From Asaia sp. W19 (GTDB taxonomy: Bacteria; Pseudomonadota; Alphaproteobacteria; Acetobacterales; Acetobacteraceae), in NCBI RefSeq assembly GCF_003994335.1, contig NZ_PNQZ01000047.1, positions 22,541 through 86,540 of the forward strand: a DNA stretch of 64,000 bases, written 5' to 3'. Positions 1 to 9,400 of the stretch are shown piece after piece. The position numbers were made by a program, and so were the translations under genes. Under the pieces are notes generated by a model. That model was not told the origin of the DNA and did no database searches. It worked only from the letters and a program-made list of their open reading frames with translations. Positions within the stretch are counted from its first letter, which is position 1; each line of letters opens with the position of its first letter.

Positions 1-5
1 AGCCG

Positions 6-899
6 ATGATGCCCGCTATCGAGACGGCGCTCGATAGCGCCTATAGGGTGCATCGCTGGACCGGCGGCACACCATCGGAAGGGGGGGCAATACGGGGTAT
101 CGTGACCGGCGGTGGCACGGGCGTGCCGCGCACTCTCATGGATGCACTGCCCTCCCTCGAAATGATCGCGATCAACGGGATCGGGACCGATGCGGTCGAT
201 CTCGTTGAGGCGCAGCGCAGGCACATTGCCGTCACCGTCACGCGCGACGTGCTGACCGATGATGTGGCCGACCTCGCCATGGCGCTCATCCTGGCCTCCA
301 TGCGTGATCTTCTTCCGGGTGACCGGCTTGTACGGGACGGACTATGGGGGAAGCAGGCATTGCCTCTCGCGCGCAAGGTCAGCGGCGCCCGGCTCGGCAT
401 TGTGGGCATGGGACAGGTTGGGCAGGCGATCGGGCGCAGGGCGCAGGCCTTTGCCATGCCGGTGTCCTACTACAGCCGGCGTGATCTCGATCTTCCGTTC
501 ACGCCTTTCGTTTCGGACCTCGTGAGGCTTGCCGAGCAGAGCGATGTCCTGGTTGTGGCGGCCTCGGGCGGTGTGCAGTCCCGACATCTCGTCAGCCGTG
601 AGGTCATCGATGCAGTTGGCCCCAAGGGGCTCCTTGTCAATGTCGCGCGTGGCAGTGTGGTCGATGAGGCCGCTCTGGTGCAGGCCTTGCAGGAAGGGCG
701 TCTGGGCCGCGCTGCCCTAGATGTCTTCACCGACGAACCCCATGTGCCCGAAGCTCTCTGGTCCATGCCCAATGTCGTGCTTCAGCCTCACCGCGCTTCG
801 GCGACCATCGAGACGCGTCAGGCCATGGGGCAACTCGTGCTCGATAACGTGGCAGCACATTTTGCGGGCAAGCCCCTGCTGACGCCCGTCATTCTCTAA
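6..899 (+). CDS. D-isomer-specific 2-hydroxyacid dehydrogenase (possibly 5'-truncated by window edge)
   Basis: NAD(P)-dependent oxidoreductase of the D-2-hydroxyacid dehydrogenase family (glyoxylate/hydroxypyruvate reductase type), interconverting a 2-keto acid and a D-2-hydroxy acid in the cytoplasm. The Rossmann motif GIVGMGQVGQAIG lies near residue 130, the conserved Arg in NVARGSVVDE near 212 and the catalytic-type His in QPHRAS near 262. At 297 residues it is slightly short for the family (about 310-320), and the frame stays open to the left edge, so the true start may lie upstream. It precedes a sugar porin and a sugar-acid gene cluster on the same strand, which suggests a keto-acid substrate from that pathway. 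The substrate cannot be read from the sequence. Confidence 0.85.
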   Translation: MMPAIETALDSAYRVHRWTGGTPSEGGAIRGIVTGGGTGVPRTLMDALPSLEMIAINGIGTDAVDLVEAQRRHIAVTVTRDVLTDDVADLAMALILASMRDLLPGDRLVRDGLWGKQALPLARKVSGARLGIVGMGQVGQAIGRRAQAFAMPVSYYSRRDLDLPFTPFVSDLVRLAEQSDVLVVAASGGVQSRHLVSREVIDAVGPKGLLVNVARGSVVDEAALVQALQEGRLGRAALDVFTDEPHVPEALWSMPNVVLQPHRASATIETRQAMGQLVLDNVAAHFAGKPLLTPVIL

Positions 900-949
900 C
901 ACTCCCCTCAGGTTCAACGCCCCGCGAGGGGTTTCCCGGATTCTGGATC

Positions 950-2392
950 ATGAGACCACGGTTCTCACACAAGGCCCCGCCTGTCGCGGGGTCAATTCTG
1001 GCGCTCGCGCTCATTTCCGGCGCGACGCTGACCATTATGGCGCCAGATGCGCTTGCGCAGTATCGCGGGCCGATCTCTGAAACGGCCCCCCTCTTTGCCC
1101 TCGATACGCCGACCTCTTATGCGAATACACCTTTCACGCCGCCGGTTGAAAGTATGGTTCTCCCTTGGGAGCGCCTGATCAAGCGGCTGAACAAGCGCGG
1201 GATCGGTATCGTGGTCGACTACACGAGCGAGAGCGCGCTGGTGCTCAATGCGGGGCATGCTGGGGATGCCGGGTACGCGCATCAGATTGGTGTCGAACTC
1301 GATCTCGACTGGGAGAAGCTGGCAGGATGGAAGGGGTTCGTTACTCACGCGGTGATCGTCAATCGCGCGGGGCATAATCTGGCCGCCGATCTGGGGGAGC
1401 GCTCCCTGAATGGTTTCCAGGAGATCTATGGCGGCGGCGGCAATGTGGGCGTGCATCTTGTCTATGTGTACGGTACGCAGAACCTGCTTAAAGACCGTAT
1501 GCAGATTGCTCTGGGCAAGATGCCGGTGAATATCGACTTCGCCAATTCTCCCCTGTTCTGCACCTTCATGAACAAGTCCAATTGTGGCATCCCTAAATCT
1601 CTGACCCGCACGGCTGCGGGATACGGGACTTATCCCGGCTCTACCTGGGGCGCGAGGCTGCGTTACTGGCCGCTCCATGGCGTCTATGCCCAGACCGGTC
1701 TTTACGGCGTGAACCCCTACCTCAACAGCAATCAATATGATCGCACCGGGTTCAGAATGGGTACGGAACTCTACACAGGCGTCTATATTCCAACCGAGAT
1801 CGGGCTCATCCCATCCTTCGGTAAAAACCAGCTCGTCGGGCATTATAAATTCGGTGTCGCCTATGATTCGTCCAACTACCGAGATCTCTATTACGATGCC
1901 GCCATGAACCCCGCTGCCGCAACGGGACTCCCCTATCGCTGGACAAACGGCAAGACACAGCTCTGGCTCCAGGGGGATCAGATGGTCGTGCGTAACGGTC
2001 ATGGGCCGTTGCAAGGCATGTATGTTCTCGCCGGTGCAACCAAGAGCCAGGGTGAGAACAGCCCCTATGACTGGCAGGTCTATGCGGGACTGGTTGATCG
2101 GGGGTTCTTCAAGTCGCGACCCAAGGATACATTCGGGGTGGAATGGTCTGAGACCTTTGCCAGTCACCAACTCGTCGCTTCGCAATGGATACGTTACCGT
2201 CAGGGGCGCTCACTGCCGGGAAATGCCACTTATCCGCAGAGCCATATCATGACCTTCGAGGCGACCTACAACATCCACGTCTTTCGCGGCCTGTCGATCC
2301 AGCCTGACTACCAACATATCTGGCGCACCAATCTCCAGGCCGACAAGCCTCAGGTCGATGCTGTTGGGCTCAAGATCCATGCCGTGCTCTGA
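950..2392 (+). CDS. OprB-family carbohydrate-selective porin
   Basis: Outer-membrane beta-barrel porin of the OprB type, expected to let sugars or polyols into the periplasm. The N-terminus has a basic start, a hydrophobic stretch and an Ala-x-Ala-like end (APDALAQ, near residue 37), a typical signal peptide. The rest is rich in Tyr, Gly and alternating hydrophobic residues, and it ends with a strand-like segment, as expected of a barrel. The length of 480 residues is usual for the family. It sits 50 bases after the hydroxyacid dehydrogenase and before the LysR gene, so it probably supplies substrate to the neighbouring catabolic genes. The family is clear; the transported sugar is unknown. 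Confidence 0.85.
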   Translation: MRPRFSHKAPPVAGSILALALISGATLTIMAPDALAQYRGPISETAPLFALDTPTSYANTPFTPPVESMVLPWERLIKRLNKRGIGIVVDYTSESALVLNAGHAGDAGYAHQIGVELDLDWEKLAGWKGFVTHAVIVNRAGHNLAADLGERSLNGFQEIYGGGGNVGVHLVYVYGTQNLLKDRMQIALGKMPVNIDFANSPLFCTFMNKSNCGIPKSLTRTAAGYGTYPGSTWGARLRYWPLHGVYAQTGLYGVNPYLNSNQYDRTGFRMGTELYTGVYIPTEIGLIPSFGKNQLVGHYKFGVAYDSSNYRDLYYDAAMNPAAATGLPYRWTNGKTQLWLQGDQMVVRNGHGPLQGMYVLAGATKSQGENSPYDWQVYAGLVDRGFFKSRPKDTFGVEWSETFASHQLVASQWIRYRQGRSLPGNATYPQSHIMTFEATYNIHVFRGLSIQPDYQHIWRTNLQADKPQVDAVGLKIHAVL

Positions 2393-2492
2393 ATGTCCGT
2401 TGGGGAGGGATTGCAGATGAAACGCACGCTTTGTAAGAGATCCGCATAGACGTGATGTGACACGAGCTTCCGCTCCCTGCACCATTTCCGGC

Positions 2493-3434
2493 ATGATGGA
2501 CACCCTCGTATTTCGGCTCAAGTTCAGGCAGTTGCTGCTTCTGCGGCAGATCAGTCGCGAGCCTGCGCTCAATCGCGCTGCGCGCTCGTTGAATCTCTCC
2601 CAGCCGACCGCCTCGAAGCTACTGCAGGACATGGAAACCGATCTCGAAGCCCAGCTTTTCGAGCGTCATACTCATGGGCTGACCCCGACGCGATCAGGGT
2701 TGGTAGCAATACGCCATGCCGAGCAGATCCTGGCCGATCTGGGGCGTCTGCGCCATGATCTGCAGGCGGTCGGACGTGGGCTTTCCGGGACGGTGACGAT
2801 CGGTACGATCGGCGCGCCGCTCCATGAGATCATCACGCCTGTTCTGGTGTCGCTTGCAGAGACGGAGCCCGAGTTATGTGTCACTCTGCATGTCGGGACG
2901 AGCGACGATCTGATGAACATGCTCCATGCCGGGCGTATCGATCTCGCCATAGGGCGCGCGATCGAGGGTATCGGTTCCGACCTGCTGCTGGTTGAGGAAC
3001 TGGCTTCGGAGCAGCTGCTGATTGTTGCTGGCGCGCAGAATCCGATCAATGAGCGTATCCCCAAAACGCTGCATGACCTGCGTGATGCGCGCTGGATCAT
3101 TCACACGCGTCCCAGCCCCATGCGTCAGGCCATCGAGACAGCTTTCACGTTGGCGCGATTGCCCCTCCCTTCCTTTCCGATCGAGCTCTCCTCGGTAACC
3201 GCAACGATCGATCTTCTCTCCCAGTCGGACATGCTGGCAGTGGTACCGCGTTCGATCTACAAACTCTTCGCAAGGTCAGGAATTCTGCGGGAACTGCCGG
3301 TCTCGCTCCCCGACATTATGGGGTCCTATTCGCTCATAAGATTGCGCAACCGGACAGTGACGCCTGAAATGGATTATCTTGCCGGTGAAATAAGGGGGCG
3401 GGCTATCGGATTATCTGATAACGCCATCAAATAA
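2493..3434 (+). CDS. LysR-family transcriptional regulator
   Basis: DNA-binding regulator with an N-terminal winged helix-turn-helix (residues about 5-65, including LNLSQPTASKLLQDME) and a LysR substrate-binding domain from about residue 90 (GTVTIGTIGAP onward). I chose the ATG at 2493 because it places the helix-turn-helix at the usual distance; a GTG at 2457 is in frame but would add 12 unconserved residues. The regulator is co-directional with the genes it precedes. A small palindrome between its stop and the next start (3478-3491) is a candidate binding site. The likely effector is a sugar acid or other pathway intermediate, by context only. Confidence 0.88.
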   Translation: MMDTLVFRLKFRQLLLLRQISREPALNRAARSLNLSQPTASKLLQDMETDLEAQLFERHTHGLTPTRSGLVAIRHAEQILADLGRLRHDLQAVGRGLSGTVTIGTIGAPLHEIITPVLVSLAETEPELCVTLHVGTSDDLMNMLHAGRIDLAIGRAIEGIGSDLLLVEELASEQLLIVAGAQNPINERIPKTLHDLRDARWIIHTRPSPMRQAIETAFTLARLPLPSFPIELSSVTATIDLLSQSDMLAVVPRSIYKLFARSGILRELPVSLPDIMGSYSLIRLRNRTVTPEMDYLAGEIRGRAIGLSDNAIK

Positions 3435-3477
3435 GTCTTATCGACTTTGTAATGTCGCTCGTTTCTTCTGCCCCGGT

Positions 3478-3491
3478 TGATTGTGTAATCA
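3478..3491. promoter_or_regulatory. Candidate LysR operator (small palindrome)
   Basis: TGATT-GTGT-AATCA is a perfect 5-base inverted repeat ending 18 bases before the start at 3510, in the only gap between the LysR gene and the catabolic operon. LysR proteins commonly bind T-N11-A dyads. Assignment is by position and symmetry only. Confidence 0.35.
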
Positions 3492-3509
3492 TACGGGTAG
3501 CCTGAAATC

Positions 3510-5534
3510 ATGCATGTTCTAATCCTCGGTGCGGCTGGAATGCTGGGGCGAAAGCTGACCGAGAGTTTCATCGGCAGGCCCGATGGTTCATTTCCCGGGC
3601 CCTCAATCCTGACCCTCGCCGATGTCACGGCGCCGGAGGTGCCGCTGGGCTTTGCCGGTACGGTCAGCTGCGTTGCGGCAGATCTCGCTGCGCCTGAAGC
3701 GGCGGCACAGCTCCTCGCCCAGAGGCCTGATATCATCTTTCATCTGGCCGCTGTCGTATCCGGCGCTGCCGAGACGGATATGGCGCTCGGTTACCGGGTC
3801 AATCTCGACGCCTCACGCGCTCTGTTTGAAGCGATCAGGGAGCTTCACGAGCAGGAAGGCTACAAGCCGCGCCTCGTCTTTGCCTCCTCCATCGGCGTGT
3901 TCGGTCGGCCTCTGCCCGATGTCATACCCGACAGCCAGATCCCGACCCCAGAGAGCAGATATGGCGTACAGAAGGCCATGGTCGAATTGCTTCTCACAGA
4001 CTATTCGCGTCGTGGTATTTTCGATGGCGTTGCGCCGCGTATCCCGACCATTTGCGTGCGCCCGGGCGCGCCGAACGCCGCGGCGTCGGGATTTTTCTCA
4101 ACGATCATTCGCGAGCCGCTGATCGGGCGCGAGGCCATTCTTCCGGTGCCACGCGACACGCGCCACTGGCTCGCCAGCCCGCGCGCCGCTGTCAAGGCAC
4201 TCCGTCACGCGGCGGAGCTCGACTACGCCTTGATCAGTCCTCGGCCAGTCTTCACACTTCCTGCCCTGAGCGTCACCGTAGAGGAGCAGATCGAGGCGTT
4301 GCGACGCGTCGCTGGCACCAGGGCCGTGTCGCTTATCCGTGAGGTACCGGACGCGTTCGTTCAGCATTTCGTCTCGTCATGGCCCAAGGCGTTCGACACG
4401 CATCGGGCGCTGAGTCTCGGTTTCGAGCCCGATGCGTCGTTCGAGGCGATCATCCGTGCGCACATTGAAGACGAGCTCGATGGCTGTGTTGACGGGGCGC
4501 CTCTTTCCTCGGCCAGCACGCCTGGCTCTGCCAGCATGAGCAGGGTCTGGGCATCGGCCCACGACAACGCGCCGCTCGCGCGGCATATCGATAAAAGGTC
4601 GAATGCCATGCCCTGGACTGCGAAGACCTGGCCGATTGCGGCCGCGATGATCCAGTATCCCCCTCTGCTTCCAGATGGGACTTCCGTGCAGGACCAGAGC
4701 GCAGAAGGCTGGGCCAGGACGCTCCTGGATGTAAGTCGTGCGGGGTTCACCGAGCTGGATCCGACTGATTGCTGGTTGCGCCTGGCGGATCTCTCAAAGC
4801 CCAGACAGCGCGACTTTCTGTCGGTCTGCGGCGATCTCGGGCTGTCCATCCCGGCCATCTCCACCTCGCGTCGCTCGGTGATCGATCCGGATCCCGACAA
4901 GGCCGATGCCGCGTTGTCCTATATCCATAGGGTGATCGATACGGCCGCAGAGATTGGTGCGCGCGAAATCGCAGTCGGTTTTGCGACGGCGCTGACCGAG
5001 CCTCAGCGCAAGGCGCTCTGGTTCTGGACCGCGCAGGGCCATCAGGACCCCGATGATCCGGAGGTCTGGAAAAAGGCCGTGACGCGCATTCGTGAGCTCG
5101 CGGATCATGCCCAGAGCGTTGGGGTCACCCTGTCGCTCGAGATGTACGAGGACACCTATCTGGGTTCGGCGGATTCCAGCGTGAAGTTCGTACGCGACGT
5201 CGATCATCCCGCCTGCGGTATCAATGCCGATATCGGCAATCTTGTCCGGTTGCACCGCCCCATGGAGCGCTGGCAGGACATGATGAAGAAGCTCGCTCCC
5301 TATCTTCGATATTGGCACGTCAAAAATTATTTGCGCACGGAGGACGAGACGACAGGTATGATCGTCACGGCGCCTGCCCCGATGGAGCAGGGCGTGATCA
5401 GCTATCGCGCCGCGATCAACATGGCGCTCGAGCACGGCTATGCCAGCCCCTTCCTGGTCGAGCATTATGGTGGTGACGGGCTTAGTGTTGCCGCGCAGAA
5501 CCGGGATTATATCCGGAGGATACTGCCGCAATGA
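3510..5534 (+). CDS. Fusion: D-erythronate dehydrogenase-like SDR + TIM-barrel sugar isomerase/epimerase-like protein
   Basis: A 674-residue protein with two enzyme domains. Residues 1 to about 325 are an extended SDR/epimerase-type domain resembling D-erythronate dehydrogenase (DenD), with the NAD motif GAAGMLGRKL at 7-16 and the catalytic Tyr151-x3-Lys155 (YGVQK). A linker rich in Ser, Ala and charged residues runs from about 326 to 366. Residues 367-674 are a xylose-isomerase-like (AP endonuclease 2 fold) TIM barrel with SLEMYEDTYLG, NADIGN, YWHVKNY and FLVEHYGGDG, positions that bear metal-binding Glu, Asp and His in this fold. An ATG at 4608 with AAAAGG 9 bases upstream could also start the barrel alone. 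Each domain has the normal length of a free enzyme. The likely role is oxidation of a sugar acid followed by isomerisation or decarboxylation of the keto acid. It overlaps the next gene by 4 bases. Confidence 0.82.
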   Translation: MHVLILGAAGMLGRKLTESFIGRPDGSFPGPSILTLADVTAPEVPLGFAGTVSCVAADLAAPEAAAQLLAQRPDIIFHLAAVVSGAAETDMALGYRVNLDASRALFEAIRELHEQEGYKPRLVFASSIGVFGRPLPDVIPDSQIPTPESRYGVQKAMVELLLTDYSRRGIFDGVAPRIPTICVRPGAPNAAASGFFSTIIREPLIGREAILPVPRDTRHWLASPRAAVKALRHAAELDYALISPRPVFTLPALSVTVEEQIEALRRVAGTRAVSLIREVPDAFVQHFVSSWPKAFDTHRALSLGFEPDASFEAIIRAHIEDELDGCVDGAPLSSASTPGSASMSRVWASAHDNAPLARHIDKRSNAMPWTAKTWPIAAAMIQYPPLLPDGTSVQDQSAEGWARTLLDVSRAGFTELDPTDCWLRLADLSKPRQRDFLSVCGDLGLSIPAISTSRRSVIDPDPDKADAALSYIHRVIDTAAEIGAREIAVGFATALTEPQRKALWFWTAQGHQDPDDPEVWKKAVTRIRELADHAQSVGVTLSLEMYEDTYLGSADSSVKFVRDVDHPACGINADIGNLVRLHRPMERWQDMMKKLAPYLRYWHVKNYLRTEDETTGMIVTAPAPMEQGVISYRAAINMALEHGYASPFLVEHYGGDGLSVAAQNRDYIRRILPQ

Positions 5535-6529
5535 CCCTTACGCGTTATACGAATACACGGGTCGGTTCCCGCTTCGATGCGAAGATCGCCCGAATGCGTG
5601 CCGGATCGGATACGACGAGCGACTTCATCCTGGCCGATGCCAAGGATGCCGATATGGCGGGTGGTCTCTCGGCGCTGGGCACGAACAGGGCCACCGGATT
5701 ACCCTGCACCCTGTCGGAATTCGACGCTGCCATCACCGAGATCGTGAAGCAGGACGTCGTCGACATTCTGCTGGCATCTGTCTCGACCCTGGGGCGCCTC
5801 GACAAGACAGGTATTTTCGCGAACAGCCCGATACGTCGCGCCGTTCGTCTCAATGATACCTCCGATCTATGGCGCATTCGGGGCGCGGATTACGGGCGTC
5901 AGCCATCCATTCCCTTCCGCACGGCCCGGCTCGATCTTCTGCCGGAGCCGTTTGGTCTTTATTCCATGACCTTCAGCGGTGATGCGCGAGAAGATGCGGA
6001 GAGCCTGTCGCGCTATCGCGACTTCAGGGCCGAGGCGCAGGCTGCGGGCGTTGCCCATTTTCTGGAGGTCTTCAACCCCGTTCATCCCCTGCTCGACCAG
6101 GACGATCACGGCGCGTTTCTCAATGATATGGTGAGCCGCACCCTTGCCGGAATGCATGAGAGCGAGCGCCCTGTCTTCCTCAAGCTGGCCTTTAACGGAG
6201 CAAGGGTGCTCGAGGCTTTTTGCCGCTACGACCGGACCTTGATCGTCGGGATCATGGGCGGTGGCAGCGGAACAACGCGAGATTGCCTCGAACTGCTTCA
6301 TCAGGCGCAACAGAGCGGGGCACGCGCCGCGCTTTTCGGGCGCAAGATCCTGGATGCGGAGCATCCGCCCTCCATGGTGGCCATGATGCGTGCCGTGGTT
6401 GAGCGACGCCTGACCCCTGTCGAGGGGGTCAAGATCTATCACGAGGAGATCCTGGCGCGTGGTCTGTCTCCCTTGAGACCCATCGAGGCCGATCTGCAGG
6501 TCACCGAGCCCACTCTTCAACTGGCCTGA
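5531..6529 (+). CDS. Beta/alpha-barrel aldolase-like protein (DeoC/LacD-type)
   Basis: A 332-residue cytoplasmic protein I place tentatively among class I aldolase-like barrels (DeoC/FbaB/LacD superfamily). The C-terminal half has a barrel-like pattern: VFLKLAFNG near 215, then IVGIMGGGSGTTRDC near 240 (a Gly-rich phosphate-type loop), then ARAALFGRKIL near 265. Candidate Schiff-base Lys residues occur in FLKLA and FGRK, but I cannot assign one. The start overlaps the stop of the preceding dehydrogenase fusion (ATGA), indicating translational coupling, and the kinase gene follows after 28 bases. It probably cleaves or rearranges a product of the preceding enzyme. The exact reaction is unknown. 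Confidence 0.65.
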   Translation: MTLTRYTNTRVGSRFDAKIARMRAGSDTTSDFILADAKDADMAGGLSALGTNRATGLPCTLSEFDAAITEIVKQDVVDILLASVSTLGRLDKTGIFANSPIRRAVRLNDTSDLWRIRGADYGRQPSIPFRTARLDLLPEPFGLYSMTFSGDAREDAESLSRYRDFRAEAQAAGVAHFLEVFNPVHPLLDQDDHGAFLNDMVSRTLAGMHESERPVFLKLAFNGARVLEAFCRYDRTLIVGIMGGGSGTTRDCLELLHQAQQSGARAALFGRKILDAEHPPSMVAMMRAVVERRLTPVEGVKIYHEEILARGLSPLRPIEADLQVTEPTLQLA

Positions 6530-6557
6530 GCGGCCCCACAAGGCGGATTACGATAAT

Positions 6558-8273
6558 ATGGTCCATATCTGCGGCGACGAAGACGATTTTGCGACCCACG
6601 GTCTGCGCGCCTTCAACCACATCTTTCAGGATATCGTCCGCCCCGTTCGCAGCGGTGCGCTGCGTGCCCAGCCCGGACCTCAGGGCAAGGTGACCGTTCT
6701 CGTTGGAGGGGGCTCCGGACATTACCCGACCTTCTGCGGGTTTGTTGGATCGGGCTTCGCCGACGCCGTGGTGATGGGGGGCATCTTTGCCTCCCCCTCC
6801 ATTCAGGCTGTCGCTACGATTGGACGTCTCGCGCATCGTGGCGGCGGGATCGTGATGGGGTTCGGCAATTACGCTGGCGATAACCTCAATTTCGGGATCG
6901 CTGCCGAGCGTCTGCGCGCCGAGGGGATCGATACGCGCATCGTGGTGACAACCGACGATGTTGCCAGCGCACCACCTGAAACACCCGAGAGACGGCGCGG
7001 CGTCGCGGGTGATATCATCGTCTTCAAGATCATGGGCGCCTCGGCGGATGCAGGCTACGACATCGACGCTGTCGAAGCCGTTTCGCGCAAGGCCAATGAC
7101 CGAACGCGCTCCTTCGGCATTGCGTTCGATGGCTGCGCGCTTCCCGGAAGCCCGGAAAAGATCTTCACCGTCCCTGAAGGACGTATGGCGCTGGGGCTCG
7201 GTATTCACGGTGAGCCCGGAATTGATGAACATGATCTGGCGACACCGGAGGTCATCGCCGAAGCGCTGTACTCTCGCGTCATGGCGGAGCGGCCGCCCGA
7301 GGCTCGTCGTCTCGCGGTATTGCTCAACGGCGCAGGCGCGACCACGACGGAGGAGCTCTTCGTTCTCTGGAACGCGCTCGAAGCATTATTCGAGCGTGAT
7401 GGGCTCACTCTCATCGCCCCGCTTGTCGGCTCCTACGCCACCAGCCTTGATATGTATGGCTGCTCCCTAACCATCACCTGGCTGGATGAGGAGCTGGAGG
7501 GGTTCTGGCGTGCGCCCGTAAATGCTCCTGTTCTTTGCCGCCACAAGGTCGAGGGGGACTGGGTTCCGGCCTCGCGTCAGGCCATAGCCGAACTGCCCGT
7601 TCATTATGAGAGGGCAGAAACCGAGGCCGGCAGCCAGGCCGGGCGCTGCGTGGCGCGCGCCATTGCACGCCTTGCGCAGACCCTGCATGAGGAAGAGGCG
7701 ATGCTGGGGCGCATCGACGCCATTGCGGGTGATGGCGATCATGGTCAGGGCATGGCGCGCGGCTCGCGCGCGGCTGCCAGAGCAGCCGAGGCCGCATCTT
7801 CCGCCGGCGCGGGTGCACGCCGTGTCCTCGAGGCCGCCGCTGATGCCTGGGGCGATCGCGCAGGCGGAACCTCCGGCGCGCTATGGGGTGAAGCGCTTTT
7901 TGCCTTCTCGACGGTTCTCGATGACCGCAGCGCCCTCGAGGCGCGCGGTGTTCGTATGGGAGTGCTCAAGGCAGCGCGGCGCGTGAGGGAGATCGGCAAG
8001 GCCGAACCTGGCGACAAGACGATGGTCGATGCGCTCGCACCTTTCGTTGCCACATTGGAACGTCATCACGAACAGCCCGGTCCCATGACCGAAATCTGGG
8101 CCGAGGCAGTGCAGGAGGCGCTTGCTGGGGCGGAGGCGACGAAGGCCTTTGCCGCGCGGAAGGGCCGCGCCAAGACGCATGGCGATCACAGCAAGGGCCA
8201 TCCCGATCCTGGAGCCTTGTCCTTTGCCCTCGCCATGCAGGCACTTTCGCCTCTCGTTGCTGATCTGATCTGA
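6558..8273 (+). CDS. DAK-family kinase, fused DhaK-DhaL (dihydroxyacetone/tetrulose kinase)
   Basis: An ATP-dependent kinase of the dihydroxyacetone kinase family, single-chain type. The DhaK domain (residues 1 to about 330) has GGGSGHYPTF near 55 for substrate binding and the substrate-linking His in GIHGEPG near 217. The DhaL domain (from about 360) has the Mg-ATP Asp cluster in AGDGDHGQGMARG near 393 and GGTSGALWG near 438. Members of this family phosphorylate dihydroxyacetone, D-erythrulose or L-erythrulose. A second, similar copy lies at 15401-17122 in the erythritol locus, so this paralogue presumably serves the oxidative pathway here. Specificity cannot be told from motifs. Confidence 0.88.
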   Translation: MVHICGDEDDFATHGLRAFNHIFQDIVRPVRSGALRAQPGPQGKVTVLVGGGSGHYPTFCGFVGSGFADAVVMGGIFASPSIQAVATIGRLAHRGGGIVMGFGNYAGDNLNFGIAAERLRAEGIDTRIVVTTDDVASAPPETPERRRGVAGDIIVFKIMGASADAGYDIDAVEAVSRKANDRTRSFGIAFDGCALPGSPEKIFTVPEGRMALGLGIHGEPGIDEHDLATPEVIAEALYSRVMAERPPEARRLAVLLNGAGATTTEELFVLWNALEALFERDGLTLIAPLVGSYATSLDMYGCSLTITWLDEELEGFWRAPVNAPVLCRHKVEGDWVPASRQAIAELPVHYERAETEAGSQAGRCVARAIARLAQTLHEEEAMLGRIDAIAGDGDHGQGMARGSRAAARAAEAASSAGAGARRVLEAAADAWGDRAGGTSGALWGEALFAFSTVLDDRSALEARGVRMGVLKAARRVREIGKAEPGDKTMVDALAPFVATLERHHEQPGPMTEIWAEAVQEALAGAEATKAFAARKGRAKTHGDHSKGHPDPGALSFALAMQALSPLVADLI

Positions 8274-8383
8274 GGGATCTCAGGCTGAGAGGCTGATGAA
8301 GAGCTGAAGGACGTCAGGGCCGATATCGGGGCTTGTACGCGCGATAGGGCCCGGTGTGTTCCCCGGCAGAAAGGGAGATCGTC

Positions 8384-9322
8384 ATGGAACGACCGGGATT
8401 TATCGATCCCCATGTGCATCTGATCGATTTCGAGCAGATGCATTATCCCTGGCTGTCTCCGCCTTACAGCGCTGAGGCGCCGACGGGTGAAACGCGCGCG
8501 ATCGCGCGCTCCTATGGCCTCGGCAGCTACCTCGCTGACCTCGAGGGCTGGAATGTGCGTGGTCTGGTGCACGTTGATTCCGGCGTTCACCCGGATGAGA
8601 TCCTGCGCGAGGTGCACCATGTGCAGTCTGTTCTGGACGCTGCCATGGAGCCCCGTGAAGGCAAGCCCCCTATTTTGGGCGCAGCGGGCATTGTTGCCTG
8701 TGCGAGACTGGACACACCCGATTTGGGGCATATCCTAGCAGCCCATAAGGTGGCGCCGCTTCTGCGTGGAGTGCGTCATATCGTGAACGCCCATCCGGAG
8801 CGGAAGCTGGCCTATCCGGAGCCGGACAGGACTCGGGATGCCGCATGGCAGGACGGACTTGCGATCGTCGCGCGACACGGGCTGACATTTGATCTGCAGT
8901 GCTATCCCGAACAGATGATGACTTTGGCCCCCTTGTTGCGGCGCCATGAGACAATGCCGGTTGTGATCGATCACCTGGGCATGCCGCTCTTTCATCTGTC
9001 GGGCGGTCGTGAGGCATGGCAGAGGGGTATGCGCGCGCTCGCTGCCTGCCCCAATATTCACGTCAAACTCTCCGGCTTCGGATTTGTCCGGCCCGATTGG
9101 CGTGATCAGGATATCGCGCCTGTGCTGCGCGAGGTAGTCGATGTCTTCGGGGTGGAACGATGCATGATTGCGAGCGATTTTCCCACCGATTTGCTCTTTG
9201 CCCCTGCGCGTCAGACACTCGACACGGTCCTGCATTTCGCAGAAGCGTTCAATCAAACCGAAAAACGCGCCTTGTTCGGTGCGGTAGCGGCACGCTTTTA
9301 TCGCCTCGATACCGCATTCTAG
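8384..9322 (+). CDS. Amidohydrolase-superfamily sugar lactonase
   Basis: Metal-dependent hydrolase of the COG3618 type (L-fucono-/L-rhamnono-lactonase-like), expected to open an aldonolactone to the aldonate in the cytoplasm. Visible motifs are HVH near residue 9, FDLQCYPEQM near 170, IDHLGMP near 197, HVKLSGFG near 230 and IASDFPTD near 263, where the His and Asp residues make the metal site. The ATG at 8384 follows a ribosome site (GGGAGA at about 8371) and was preferred to an in-frame GTG 30 bases upstream. It is followed by a sugar 1-dehydrogenase, the enzyme that would make its lactone. The substrate is not determined. Confidence 0.8.
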   Translation: MERPGFIDPHVHLIDFEQMHYPWLSPPYSAEAPTGETRAIARSYGLGSYLADLEGWNVRGLVHVDSGVHPDEILREVHHVQSVLDAAMEPREGKPPILGAAGIVACARLDTPDLGHILAAHKVAPLLRGVRHIVNAHPERKLAYPEPDRTRDAAWQDGLAIVARHGLTFDLQCYPEQMMTLAPLLRRHETMPVVIDHLGMPLFHLSGGREAWQRGMRALAACPNIHVKLSGFGFVRPDWRDQDIAPVLREVVDVFGVERCMIASDFPTDLLFAPARQTLDTVLHFAEAFNQTEKRALFGAVAARFYRLDTAF

Positions 9323-9400
9323 CGCCCCCCCCGTTTTATAGGGTTGCCCGCGGCATAGGCAGCGCGTTCGACCAGCCTTCGCCTCAATAAAGGAACGACC

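Noticed and set aside
992..2185. Long antisense reading frame opposite the OprB porin (397 codons)
   Set aside because: It lies wholly inside a well-supported gene with a signal peptide and family features, and its translation shows no recognisable domain.
4794..5531. Antisense reading frame opposite the TIM-barrel domain
   Set aside because: It mirrors the coding strand of a supported domain and has no ribosome site or family pattern.
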